A stretch of DNA of 64,000 nt from Phymatolithon calcareum. Its lineage: Eukaryota > Rhodophyta > Florideophyceae > Hapalidiales. Below the pieces are notes generated by a model, which saw nothing but the letters and a program-made list of their open reading frames with translations, had not been told where the DNA came from and searched no databases. This document shows, in pieces, positions 50,388 to 61,044 of this stretch. The number at the start of each line of letters is the position of its first letter. Positions within the stretch are counted from its first letter, which is position 1. The position numbers were made by a program, and so were the translations under genes. Location: positions 2,356,001-2,420,000 of the forward strand of contig OZ345371.1 of the NCBI GenBank assembly GCA_977006965.1, given 5' to 3'.

Positions 50388-52585
50388 TTTGCTGACCCCC
50401 AGACGTGTCGGTAGTTGGTAGACCACAGAGTAGTGTGCCAACCAGGGATCGTCCCAATTTAATTTTATTGCAGTTAATTGCAATTAGTTGCAATTTTATA
50501 TTTATTGCACGGAGTTTTCGCTACTTCAACTTAATTGGAGCAGAGTTTCGAATTGCAATTGTAACTGGAGCACATTTTCGAAATTGAAACTCAAATTGGA
50601 GCGGCGGAGTTTACTTTTAGATGTCTTACAGAATCGAAAGGAAGCAAGATTGCACTAGTGTGCATTCATTCAGTCGAAGTCACTCGACACACTGAGGTCC
50701 ACTTTGAGTGACTCGTGATACACATATCACTTTTTGGTTTTCTGGCTGTTGGAGGGTAGATTTTTCGTGGCGCTCCTTATGGTTTATGGCATCGGAGGAG
50801 GAGCTACGAACCAGGGCAATGGCCACGATGTGCAAGCGTACGTCTCTGTTCGGTGACACGTCATCACCGAAGCATCAAGAAGGCTTCGTATCTCTCAACG
50901 TTGAACAGGTGGTCTCGTCAGGGTCGTCGGTTGAATGACGATATCTGCAGGAAAGAACAAAGTTTGAGAGATTTGTCATGTATTGTAAGGTGCCATCTCG
51001 CAGAATCTTAATTGCAGTAATTATCGCGAGATGTACCTCAATTGCAATAAGTATTGCGCGAAGTACCTCAATTGCAGCTTCAATTGCGTGCGAGAAATCC
51101 TATTGGCTTCTGTGTCTACTATATGCGCGGACTGCTTCAACGGAGAACAAACCGCTGACGAAATATGATGTGGTGTTCGTCGCCAGAACTGTCGTGAATA
51201 TATCCCTGGAAATAACGAGCGCGGCTGAGGGTGCTTCTGCAATATGTTGAAGCAATCTGCGCATATAGTAGACACAGAAGCCGACATCCTCGTGAACGAA
51301 AGGATAGAGTGGAAGAAAAATAGTTATTCGAAATATTATAACAGTAACCTCAACAGAGAGTACTCAAAAATCATTTTCTCTCTTTCGATTAAAGTCGAAA
51401 CTCGAAATGATTTCTACGCTCAGAACTGTCTGATTGTAGCTAATAGATAGGAGAAGATATATGCAGTCGACTGGATGTTATTTTTCTCCATCGTCTGCTG
51501 ACATAGAGGGCTTCAAGAGAATTGTTCTCCAGGGCATTGAAGCCGTTTCGGTTTTGGTCTGAAACCGGCCGGGTTGAAGCGGCTGGAATTAGGACCATGG
51601 CTCAGAATGGTCAATAAAATTTTGCAGAAAAACAAGTAGTCTTACTTTGTAAGTATCTGTCTGGTTGTAGCCACGTTGCTCTTTTCGTTTCCAACACTAG
51701 CAGATGCTCAATCTCTCTTTCAATATGCCCAATGAGCGTGGAGAACAAAAAAGGACAAAGAAAAACAACGACCATTCAAGACCATGATCTCGAGTCCAGC
51801 CGCCCCAAAAGCGGCAGGATAGAGAGCTAACCCGTTTGAACTTAGGACCAGCAAAAATCATTACTTCTCCTGAATAATGATGTCCAGAAGCAAGTTCCAG
51901 TCGGTTCTTGCTTCTGGCTCGCACTCCCGCTACTATTTTCAGTCGGACTCACACTCCACCTCTATTCAGGAGCGATAGTAGAGTAGGAGATATGGGCGAT
52001 AAGGAGGGGAGCTTGTGGGTGGTGCTGAATCGTATCTCGAGCAGCAAGCAGAGAAGGAATACTTTCCTAACTACCTAGCAGAAATAACGTCAGGTCGTAA
52101 TCTGAATAGAAGATAATTCAGCAATATAGAACTGCCTTGCGAGCCCCATCGGGGAACAATGGGCGGAAGTGTTGGCTATGAAAAAACCATTACCCATGCA
52201 CGTCCGTTCGACTATCCCATTATCTCGGCGGGCGAAAGCGACCGACGAGACAAGGGCGACAATCGGAGCCGACATTTTTGCGAACGGTAAAATTCCATGA
52301 GCCGAGTCCGAGTGCTACCGACAATCTGGGTTTGCACCGGTGCACATGGGAGACTATAAGAATGAATCTTGGCTTGTGGCAAGGTAACGGTGCCAAATAG
52401 CAAGCAGGATCAATTTCAAAGGATGGTTTACTGGTATCGATGGTATCGGTGTGGTCTCTGCTCTTCTGCTTGGATCGAAAACTGTAGCTATCTATATAGG
52501 GCTGAAGAGCGATTCCTACACAGCGTGAAATCAGCTAGAACATGCATGGGTTACGGTAACGAATCGATCCTCTTTTGGATGCAAT
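50388..52585. other. No gene seen; TTGCAATT-rich stretches and one fold-back
   Basis: No supported gene. Words of the type TTGCAATT/AATTGCAA recur at 50470-50590 and 50995-51085. The inverted repeat at 51105-51282 is listed separately. Short frames here have no recognisable motif. Confidence 0.45.
51105..51282. repeat. Fold-back (MITE-like) element with 37-bp arms
   Basis: Arms 51105-51141 and 51246-51282 begin GGCTTCTGTGTCTACTATAT (read inward) and match over 37 bp with two mismatches. The 104-bp centre has no coding frame. No target duplication was clear. Confidence 0.85.
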
Positions 52586-52589
52586 GGTT

Positions 52590-52895
52590 ATTTGTTAGGA
52601 AGAAGAAAGGTAGATTTTTATTTAAAAGTTACCAACGCATCTGCTGACGCTCGGGGCAACTTTCCTAAGGCCAAGGGGTTTTGGCTAGATTCTGTCCTGA
52701 AGGGGTTTTCTTTTCTTGTTGGTGTGACACGATTCAGTGGACTACAAAAACCCACCTCTGGTCTCCTTCGGGACCTCGAGGGGGAAAGTTACTCCCCTGT
52801 CCTGAGACACACTGTGATTTCAAGTTGCGGGCATTCCTTACTTGTCCACAGCCTGTAACATGGTTAGGAGCTCGTCGAGTGCTCGCTTAGTCCAG
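52590..52895 (-). pseudogene. Type-1 LINE end: protein C-terminus and 3' UTR, distal part
   Basis: The minus strand at 52907-52838 reads LDSAWTKRALDELLTMLQAV then TAA, the end of the type-1 ORF2, followed by the family 3' UTR (52835-52590: CCCTCGAGGTCCCGAAGGAG, GACCAGAGGTGGG, GTTGGTAACTTTTAAATAAA, CTACCTTTCTTC). Its upstream continuation is at 60407-60690; the two parts were separated by insertion of the type-2 LINE. Confidence 0.85.
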
Positions 52896-53202
52896 GCGCT
52901 GTCTAGGAGGGATATTTGATGATTTTATTTTTGAGAGCTGCCAAAGCCTCACCTTGGAGTAACGGGGCAGCTCTTGCATAATCTCTACGCTAAGGTCATC
53001 TGGCTGTTCAAAACGTTCTTGATTTGTAATTCTCTCCCAACAAGAGCTCCTGTGATTCTCTTCCACTCAAACTCAATTTCTGTACTCATCTTCGATGACA
53101 CTAGAGTACGTTGTAAGGCAACTAGTTCGATCACCGCGGTAATCCCATAGTAAGCACCCAACACTGATTTCCTCCAAAGGGGTGCTCGGTTGAATGTCAA
53201 CC

Positions 53203-53583
53203 TATTGGTCTTTTGTGGGTAAGACCAAGGGTCCAAGGTTGGGTGAAGTGAAGAGGTGTGTGCCTTCTTGGCTTTATCAGGCCAAGAGATTTATTGAGCG
53301 TATATGTACTAATGTGAAACTCTAGCCAGGTGTACCCAAGAACTTGTTTGGGTAAACGAAAGGCTTGAGTGTCTGGAAAATTCAAAACAGTGGATTACAG
53401 GAAAAACATTGTCTCGTCGGTTTGAATTGTGGTGCCCAATATGGGCTAACATTTGGACAAACGGATAGAAAGAACAAATTCAAATCGTAGGTAGCAGTTG
53501 CCGTGAATGCGTTGTCTGCATACATCTGATCCAAGTAGCAGGAATGCTCGCCGTGTTCGGACCGTCAGCCACGGCGTGCAGCA
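53203..53583 (-). repeat. gypsy-3 3' LTR
   Basis: 381 bp; minus strand starts TGCTGCACGCCGTGGCTGAC and ends CACAAAAGACCAATA. It differs from the 5' LTR by about ten substitutions without indels. The bases outside are CAACC. Confidence 0.95.
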
Positions 53584-53605
53584 GTCCTCTTTTTCAGAGA
53601 ACGAC

Positions 53606-56600
53606 TTAGGCGACAATACTATTGCGCGCATCTCGAACCATGGCCTGGTCCTGGTGAGAGGTGAGGAACTCATTAAGCTTCTGAGGGATGTCCTCTAGCA
53701 TGACGGAGAAGGGTTCCCATGTAGGCTCCTCGTCATCGAACCCACACCACTTGACGCGTACCTCGTAGATTTCCTTCTCTGAGTTAAAGCGGAGCCCAAG
53801 AAGCTTGTCGACGGTGTTGAAGTGGGGGTTGTTGTGCTCTACGGTGTCGAGCAAGTCTTCGGTCAAGTTTAGTCCAGAGCCGGCGTAGATTTTCAAACGA
53901 TTCGCATGTATGTTGTGATGCGCACCTCTGATGAGATCCTCGCACTCGTAGACCAGATCTGATATCGCACGCGTCACGCGGCGCGGACCTGTCCAGACCA
54001 CTCGAAGCTTGTGTCCATCTTTGCTTTCGCGCTTGGCAATCATGATGAAATCTCCTATTTCAAAGTTCACGGGCTGGATGTGTGTGCGCTGGTTGTGTTG
54101 CTTAACTGCCTCCTCACGGCGTCGCGTGCGCCTAGTAGAAACTTCTTTGTGAATCTTGTCAATAGCTTCGCTCACCTTCTTGATGTGAACCAGGCGCTGT
54201 GCTTTGACAAAGTCCAAAGAGCAGGGTGTTGCAGGTTCAGGCGGGAGGAATGTGCGCAGCGGGTTGTCAGGTGCCTGGCCGGTGAATGCAGTAATTGGGG
54301 CAATGTCCCCAAGGCTCGGGCGTTTGGAATGATTGAGGATGCTTTGCACAAGTGTGATGACGGTTGGCCACTCACGTTCTCGAAGTAGAAATTCCGATAA
54401 GAGAGCACGGCACGCCCTTAGAACTTCCTTGCAAACCGTTTCGACAGTACCGTTGGATTGGGGGCAATATGCTGTCTTGAAGTGGTGGTGTGCGTGAAGG
54501 GCGCGATTGAGGGCGTTCATGATCTTGTTCTTGAAATGTGTGCCTCTGTCTGAACACCAGGTCAAGGATACCCCAAACGCAGCAAACCATCGCATAAGTG
54601 CGTGCACAGTTGACTCAGCATCTGCAGAGGCGCATGCCTCAAGCCATACGTAGGATGAAGCGCCATCTTTGATGATTAAGACATACGTCGGGCCGCTGTC
54701 GCTCTTCCCCATATACAGGAAGTCAAAGTGTATCAACTCGTTGGGTTCGTCCGAATGTAGAGCATGTGCCAGCGGCCGAGGAGTTCTGTGCGCACCGGAT
54801 GTAGCGACACAATGTATGCACGTATTGCAGAATGAAAGGATATCTGCACTCATGCCTTTCCAGTGGCAGTACTGTGAAATATTACGCAGAGTAGTATCAG
54901 ATCCGGGATGACTGGCCCTGCCGCAGAGTCCGATGATTAGAATCCTCATGATAAGTCGAGAGTCAGATGCCGGGATCCAGATGGATCTGTCACCGTTCAT
55001 CAAGATGTCAGAATTCTTGGCAAGTCCGCTGGGGATGTTTTCCTCCTTTTCGATGGCAGACCTTTGGCTGGAGATAATGTCGTGGGCCGAGGGCCATGTA
55101 AAATCAGGATCGAGATCCGGTGCGACGGGGGCTGAGAGGAGCGCCGAGGTGCTATGAATGGGAGGATGCACAGTTGCCGCACCCCATCGAGAGAGAAAGT
55201 CCGCCCAACAATTGTCCTCTCCGGCGATGTGTACAATTGTATAGCGGAACGAAGAGATTCGCAACGCCCAGCGCTCGACCTTGTTTGAAACATGCTTCTG
55301 GATCCTTGCATTCAGCGTGGTAGGGTCAAAAATGAATACGAGGTTCTTATGGTCGGTGAAGAGAAAAAATCCTTCCGGACGAAGAATGAGGTAGTCCAGT
55401 CTCGACATAAATTCAACAATAGCAAAAGCTTCTTTTTCAGATGTGGACCACCTGGAGCTGGATCCTTTGAAGGAGCCAGAAATAAAAGAGAGTGGCTCAT
55501 GGTGCTGATGTTCGAATGACGCATCGAGATCGCTGTGCGGCATTTGGGTTAGCACTCCGCCCCAATGAAGGTCACTAGCGCCTGTGAAAAGGCAAAGTGC
55601 CTCTTGAGGATCGGGATGTGCGAGTGTGACCGATTCTTTGAGAGCGAGCTTGACGTCTTCGAAAACCGCGTCGTGTGCATCTGTCCAGTGTGTGTCGGCG
55701 AGGAGGATCCTGGATGCCTATTGTTTGGTGCGACGTGCGCAATTTTTGAAAACTTCTTCTAGAACCTGGTGCAGAGGTTCAACAAGGGAGATAAAGTTCG
55801 GGATCACCGTGCGCATCCAATTCTCAGCGCACAGAAATTGTTGTAACTGATCGCCAGTGATGGGCTTAGGCATGTTGACGAGTGCAGTTAGGCGAGATGG
55901 ATCGAGACGGATACCATCCTCCGAGATTATCCGTCCGCACCAAGAGACAACCTTCAAGAAGAACTGACATATTTCGGCGTGTAGTTTCAGCCCATGTTTC
56001 TTGCATATCATGAAGAACTCTCGGAGCGCACTGAGAAGGTCTTTGGGTGTGCGGCGGGAAGAGGATGTCGTCCAACCACTGCAGAATAACGTCGCGTATT
56101 GAATCGCAAAGGCTTTGCACTGTACTCTGCACGTATGCTGTGGCATTGGATTGTCCACGTAGCACTCTTGTGGGTGTGAATACACCGTCGGGAGCTATAA
56201 ATGACTGGCATTCTTGTGAGGATTCGTGAACGGGGAACTGCCAGTAGCAATGGCACAGATCAATTATTGCGAGGCAAGTGTTCAGTGCTAGCTCGGTTGT
56301 TGCTGTCTCGAGATTGGGCATGGGCCAGGCAAATGGTATAGTTTGTCGGCTGACAGGACGGAGATCAACAGTAAACCGAAACTATTCTGGTCCCGACTTC
56401 GGCACCAGGAGAGGGGCGGACGCCCATTGGCTCCTATTGTTTCTCCTGATAAGTCCCAATCGCTGCAGCTCATCGGTCTTCCTGCGGAGGAATGCCGCTT
56501 GCGGTGGTGAGTAGCGACGCAGTTTGACTCCAATTGCAGACGCACCAGGTTTTAGATGTATCACCATGGGCTCGACATCAACTGGGGGATCAGAGCCCAT

Positions 56601-56870
56601 GAGCGTCCGAAATATGTCAGAGAACTCTGAGAGCATTTCTTTGAGGTCTGCATGTAACTCAGATGGGAGCCCATTCTTGATTGCTTCGGCGTAGCGTTCC
56701 TGCAAGGCTTTTGCAGTATGAGCGGAGTCTTCATCACCGGTTTCAGGCTCATCATTGCTTCGAAGAGGGTCGTCATCCTCCCCATCACCGTAGAAGAGGG
56801 GTGATGGGACAGTAGTGGATTCATGCTCTTTGTTCGGCAGGCTTTCAATAGTTGAAAGAGAGACACCATT
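53606..56870 (-). pseudogene. gypsy-3 pol: reverse transcriptase, RNase H, integrase, chromodomain
   Basis: Reading is in the +1 frame relative to gag. RT: VEPMVIHLKPGAS, SAPLLVPKSG, TAG at 56384-56382, FTVDLRPVSRQT, HCYWQFPV, LQWLDDILF (catalytic DD). A frame change near 56040 leads to GLKLHAEICQFF. TAG at 55720-55718 precedes RNase H, whose first Asp in LFTDAS is Gly (LFTGAS, GGC codon at 55582-55580); EKEAFAIVEF and FTDHKNLVFIF remain. Integrase: HPG...CNTCIHC zinc site, HFDFLYMG, CSDRGTHFKN, PQSNGTVETV (D, D, E). Chromodomain at the end: YEVRVKWCGFDDEEPTWEP. From about 55700 to 53606 the frame is intact (over 690 codons). Confidence 0.93.
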
Positions 56871-58350
56871 ACGGTTCAGTAGACTGGGCTACGGCGCTCG
56901 GAACTGTAGGGAGCAGTTGCCCAGGGCGTTCGTCATGAAATCCGATGTGTGAAAAATCTGAATCATGGAAGGTATCTAGCACCATTGCAAGGTGTGCATC
57001 CAAATCAAATCCCAAGGATTTGAGCAACGGACGGGAGAGTAGACATTCCGACATTTCCTCCTTAAAAACCAAATATTCCACGTTACGAAGGCGCATGGGG
57101 CCCACCGGGAGATCGATGGTGGTTGAAATTCTTGCTTTCTTTGTCGAATTATAGATAATTTCTTCCCCACCACGCCGCGAGGCTAGTGCGAGACGGACTG
57201 GAATTGGTACTGATAGTGGAAGTACTTGGACGAAAACGGAAGCCTCGGCAAGTAGTTGGAGATGCTTTTCGCTTATTGGCGAATGATCGGCGCCAGTATC
57301 CCCATTGATGACTATGTCCACTTTGTCAGCCAGCTTGGCCGCGAAACGTCCTCGCCCAAAGCTCGTCGGTGATGAACTCAGTTTCTTCATTTCGGCGGTT
57401 ACTTTTTTAGATTCGTGAAAGCTCTTCAGAAGAGTCCTTCGCAGTTCTGGGTCCGTAATAGGACAAACTTTGATCAAGTGTTTCCCTTTGCATTTGGGAT
57501 TAAGACAATCCGGAAGATCGTTAGCGACGGGAAAAGGCTTTGCACTTGGATTCTTTATGTTCGTTGGCTTCGATTGCGTTCCAGATGTTGTTGCAGAATG
57601 CTGCGGCTTTGCCGTCTCCGTGTTTTTGCCCTTCTTCGTATGATCGTGAGGACAGTTTGAACCACAGCCAATTGGTTTTACAGACTTTGAGGGGGATCTC
57701 ATTTCCACGTTTGATCCAACAGCCACAAATTTGTCACAATAAATTGCCTCCTCCAGAACGTAATTGTAGAAAGCCATGAACTTCTTTCGTAGCGCATATT
57801 GTCCCAACAAAAGGTCAGCTTCAATCTTAGTTTTTAAAGCAAGCGGCTTCAGTAGGGAACATACTTGCTCCACTTCTAACTTTGGGTTCTTTTCGATGAG
57901 AGAGTCCCATTTCTTGATACGCAGGAAGGTCTTGTAGTCCATGAAAAGCGATTTTATACGCATTTCTGCGTCCGATTCGTGCACATTGATGCGAACTGAC
58001 GCCTTGACTGCGGCGTTGAGTTCGTCGACAGTCATGCTTTCGAATGAGACTTCACTTTTCTCGTTCAAACAGGCCTGAATTACCTCATCGGTAAGGGTCT
58101 CCAGGTCTGATATGCCAGAAAACTCTCCAAATTCGACCATGGAGAGCAAAAGATCAGGGTCGATTGATGCCTTCAGAGATACAGGTTGAACGGTAGATCC
58201 AGAGGCCTGAATGTCCTCGAGACAAAGCAGATAGCGTTTCAGTTCGCGGATGAATTGGTGAACATGTTTACGGCCTAGTTTTCGTAACTCAGGATGAGTA
58301 ATAGGCGTGAACAACGGCTGACCCGCGGACGGCGTAGTGCCAGACGCCAT
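56869..58350 (-). CDS. gypsy-3 gag-protease
   Basis: A 493-codon frame is intact from ATG 58350 (MASGTTPSAGQPLFTPITHP). Gag helices fill residues 1-215. A zinc knuckle-like CLNPKCKGKHLIKVC lies near 285-300 (C-x4-C-x3-H-x4-C). The retropepsin has INGDTGADHSPIS with the active Asp-Thr-Gly and a second strand CLLSRPLLKSLGFDL. It ends at TAA 56871-56869. The pol frame is open only downstream of a TAG at 56891-56889, so any shift into pol must occur in the 20 bases 56869-56888. The protein forms the particle and matures it. It is intact, in contrast to pol. Confidence 0.9.
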   Translation of the reverse strand: MASGTTPSAGQPLFTPITHPELRKLGRKHVHQFIRELKRYLLCLEDIQASGSTVQPVSLKASIDPDLLLSMVEFGEFSGISDLETLTDEVIQACLNEKSEVSFESMTVDELNAAVKASVRINVHESDAEMRIKSLFMDYKTFLRIKKWDSLIEKNPKLEVEQVCSLLKPLALKTKIEADLLLGQYALRKKFMAFYNYVLEEAIYCDKFVAVGSNVEMRSPSKSVKPIGCGSNCPHDHTKKGKNTETAKPQHSATTSGTQSKPTNIKNPSAKPFPVANDLPDCLNPKCKGKHLIKVCPITDPELRRTLLKSFHESKKVTAEMKKLSSSPTSFGRGRFAAKLADKVDIVINGDTGADHSPISEKHLQLLAEASVFVQVLPLSVPIPVRLALASRRGGEEIIYNSTKKARISTTIDLPVGPMRLRNVEYLVFKEEMSECLLSRPLLKSLGFDLDAHLAMVLDTFHDSDFSHIGFHDERPGQLLPTVPSAVAQSTEP

Positions 58351-58406
58351 CGCAAGTGTAGATTGATCTTACTGCAGTAGATGCAGCGATAGACCTTAGT
58401 GATCAC

Positions 58407-58787
58407 TATTGGTCTTTTGTGGGTAAGACCAAGGGTCCAAGGTTGGGTGAAGTGAAGAGGTGTGTGCCTTCTTGGCTTCATCAGGCCAAGAGATTTATTG
58501 AGCGTATATGTACTAATGTGAAACTGTAGCCAGGTGTACCCAAGAACTTGTTTGGGTAAACGAAAGACTTAAGTCTCTGAAAAACTCAAAACAGTGGATT
58601 ACAGGAAAAACATTGTCTCGTCGGTTTGAATTATGGTGCCCAATATGGGCTAACATTTGGACAAACGGATAGAAAGAACAAATTCAAATCGTAGGTAGCA
58701 GTTGCCGTGAATGCGTTGTCCGCATATATCTGATCCAAGTAGCAGGAATGCTCGCCGTGTTCGGACCGTCAGCCACGGCGTGCAGCA
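58407..58787 (-). repeat. gypsy-3 5' LTR
   Basis: 381 bp; pairs with 53203-53583. GTGATCACTAAGGTC directly follows it in element orientation and would hold the primer site, but it is not the common initiator-tRNA complement. Gag ATG lies 57 bp inside. Confidence 0.95.
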
Positions 58788-60406
58788 CAACCTTAGGCAC
58801 CTTAAACGTGTTGTTCTTTCTCCTATGTAAAAGATCCCTGGTAGCTTGCCTTCAATAGAAATCTTCATTGATCTGCCTTCTTCTTCCTTTTCCCATACCT
58901 TAATTGTTTCTTCTCTCCTCCTCTTCTTCGTGACAGATCCCTCTTGGGCTTTCTGAAGGGCTTATCGCAAGTCTTCATACATCTTGAGATATTCAATATC
59001 CTTCATTGCTTCCTTTACGTCCTCATCTATTCCAACGTACACTTCTGTTTCTTCAAGGCGCTTTTTGTGTCTTACCAGGCTTAATGCAAACCTTTCTGCT
59101 TGATGACGTCTCCTCATCTTTGGTGGTCCCAGTCGGCACAGAACTCGCATTCGGTCCCGGCGGTGTTCGGCATACTTTCCGAAAACATTCTTGGAGAACA
59201 AGCCCTCTGCCGACTCGATTGCCGAGAGCAATCGATTTGTCATTGGAGTAACGTGTAACGCATACTCCCATTTCGGGATAATTAGCGACTTAAAGATCCT
59301 GATGCATGTCTCCGGTTTGAATCCTCGAACATTCACTCCAAGCTCACGAAGCTTATGTATGCATCCTGCAGCATTTCGAACTCTTGCTATGGCCGTGTCA
59401 TCCGTAACACCCTTGTCATTCATGCTTACCCCAAGATACGAGAGTCTCCAGGCTTGATATAGTTCTCGTCCCGCCAAGAAAAACGTGTGCTTCTGAAGTC
59501 CTTTGTACTTAAGAACTTCGCTTTTTCCTCGTTTTGTGTTCCATTTCATGCCATTTTCGCTTGGCCAACTGATCGCTATATCAAGAAGTTTCTGCATTCC
59601 TCGTCCTGTCTTCGCTTGAAGCTGAACATCATCTGCGAACAATTGCACAGTGCTTTCTGAGACGTTCCTGTCTGTCTTGGAGACGGCTTCTCCGAATGTG
59701 GCCATGAATATATTGTATAGGCATGGACTAAGCGGGGAACCTTGAGGTACTGCTCGGTCGATGATACACCGCGTTTCTGTCTCGTCTCCAGCTGATGTGA
59801 CCCACGACGGTTTTAACAGGTATGCAACCATCCATGTTATCTCTTCAGGAAGTTTCTCCGTCAGCCTCTTCATGAGGATATCTCTGGGCACACTATCGTA
59901 TGCCGCGGATAGGTCAAGAAATGCCATGAACGGATGGCCCTTTTTCATTGTACTTTTTGCCCGGAGTATAGCGAGATATGTGCTTCTCTCTTTCCGAAAA
60001 CCCAGCTGAGCCTTATTGAAGCGATAGTTCTCGCGTATGTATGCATATAGAGCTGAGTCGATGATTTTCCTGGCTTGGCTTAAAAGAGATATGGGCCTGT
60101 AGTTTGCTGCTACATGAGCTGGGCCTTTCTTGTATAAGGGAATCAGAGTTGCTTGTCGCCATGCCCGAGGAAAGCATTTGAATCTCCCGCATGTTTCCCA
60201 TAATGTTAGAATTATTTCGAGCCCCGCTTCTTTGTTCGCGTGCAACATTTGGACCGCAATTCCGTGTGGACCTACCGCCTTCCCCTTCGGTGCTCTGTTG
60301 AATGCTCTTGCGATGTACCGCTTCATTGCCCTATTGAGTGCAAACGTACACAACGGCAGATTCCAGTCTTCTTCCGCCTTACACACACTTGAGATGTATG
60401 CTGAGA
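58640..60406 (-). pseudogene. Type-2 LINE ORF2 (reverse transcriptase and C-terminal module), split by gypsy-3
   Basis: An open frame of about 480 codons (60406-58962) runs VCKAEEDWNLPLCTFALNRA, KGKAVGPHGIAVQML, NYRPISLLSQARKIID, LGFRKERSTYLAIL, MAFLDLSAAYDSVPRD, CIIDRAVPQGSPLSPCLYN, VQLFADDVQLQAK (catalytic DD), MKWNTKRGKSEVLKYKG, YLGVSMNDKGVTDD, KWEYALHVTPMTNRL and RMRVLCRLGPPKMRRRHQAE. A TAA at 58964-58962 interrupts; the frame continues with KALQKAQEGSV, VWEKEEEGRSMKI, LPGIFYIGERTTRLRCLRL, where gypsy-3 enters. The remainder (FNRAPLWRKSVLGAYYGITA, VIELVALQRTL) is at 53200-52985. The palm is intact. Confidence 0.9.
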
Positions 60407-60700
60407 GCGCTGTCTAGGACAGCGCCTGGACTAAGCGAGGACAGCCTGTCCTCTTTGGTGAGTCTGTCCTTTGCGAGGCCATTTATCAAGTCTTCGATGG
60501 CATCTTTCCCACATTTGCCGATGAGTTCGATAAGGCTGGAGGTGCTCATTGCAGGGAACATTCCAAATGACCACTTGATGGCAAGTGTTTTATGTCTTCT
60601 TGAGTTGAAGAGAAGGGGCAGAGGTAACGACAAGACTTTACGACGAGAGTAGATGGCACAGGACATTGAACGGTGTAGGACTGAGAGCAAAGTAGTATCA
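60407..60700 (-). pseudogene. Type-1 LINE C-terminal module, proximal part
   Basis: Minus strand: LPLPLLFNSRRHKTLAIKWS, FGMFPAMSTSSLIELIGKCG, DAIEDLINGLAKDRLTKEDR, LSSLSPGAVLDSA. The reading continues in frame with WTKRALDELL at 52890 once the type-2 LINE is taken out. It begins only about 10 codons upstream of the module, so this copy was strongly 5'-truncated. Confidence 0.85.
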
Positions 60701-61044
60701 CAAGGAACAACGGCAAAATATCATGGAATTTTCTTTTACGATAATTCTTCTAACAGAAAAAACCATGCGCAATTAGTATACAGTGTAAAAGACTGTTTTT
60801 TCTGAAATTTTGAATTTATTAAACGCCCTCAGAAACGCTCATAAGACTGTAACGGAGATGCGTTTCAGATGCTACTACCTTGGTAGCTCCGTTACTCTGT
60901 CAAAGCACGCAAAAACCGGGCTCGTTGCTATCGTCGTAGCCCTAGCTGCAAAAAATCTCCTCCAGAGAAGGTGGAGGGAAAAGCTTAGAGTCCACTTGTC
61001 CTGTTCGTAGGAATCTCAGCGTCGCCGTTCTATTTTGTCTTGGT

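Larger units (their letters stand above)
53203..58787 (-). mobile_element. gypsy-3: nearly complete chromodomain Ty3/gypsy retrotransposon
   Basis: Two 381-bp LTRs (53203-53583 and 58407-58787) differ at about ten positions by eye, near 97% identity. CAACC duplicates the target at 53198-53202 and 58788-58792. In minus orientation the polypurine stretch AAAAAGAGGAC precedes the 3' LTR. Gag-protease and pol fill the interior. It splits a type-2 LINE between RTTRLRCLRL and FNRAPLWRKS. It is structurally complete and young but disabled by two nonsense codons, one frameshift and a lost RNase H Asp. Confidence 0.97.
52908..60406 (-). mobile_element. Type-2 LINE (parts 52908-53202 and 58793-60406) with gypsy-3 inside
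   Basis: GCGCTGTCTAGG at 52896-52907 and 60407-60418 bounds the insertion. LINE sequence runs from 60406 to 58793 and, after gypsy-3, from 53197 to 52908. The 3' end has GAGAGCTGCC, AAGCCTCACC and AAAATCATCAAATATC. It is 5'-truncated at AYISSVCKAEEDW, inside the linker before RT. It entered the C-terminal coding end of a type-1 LINE. Confidence 0.9.
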
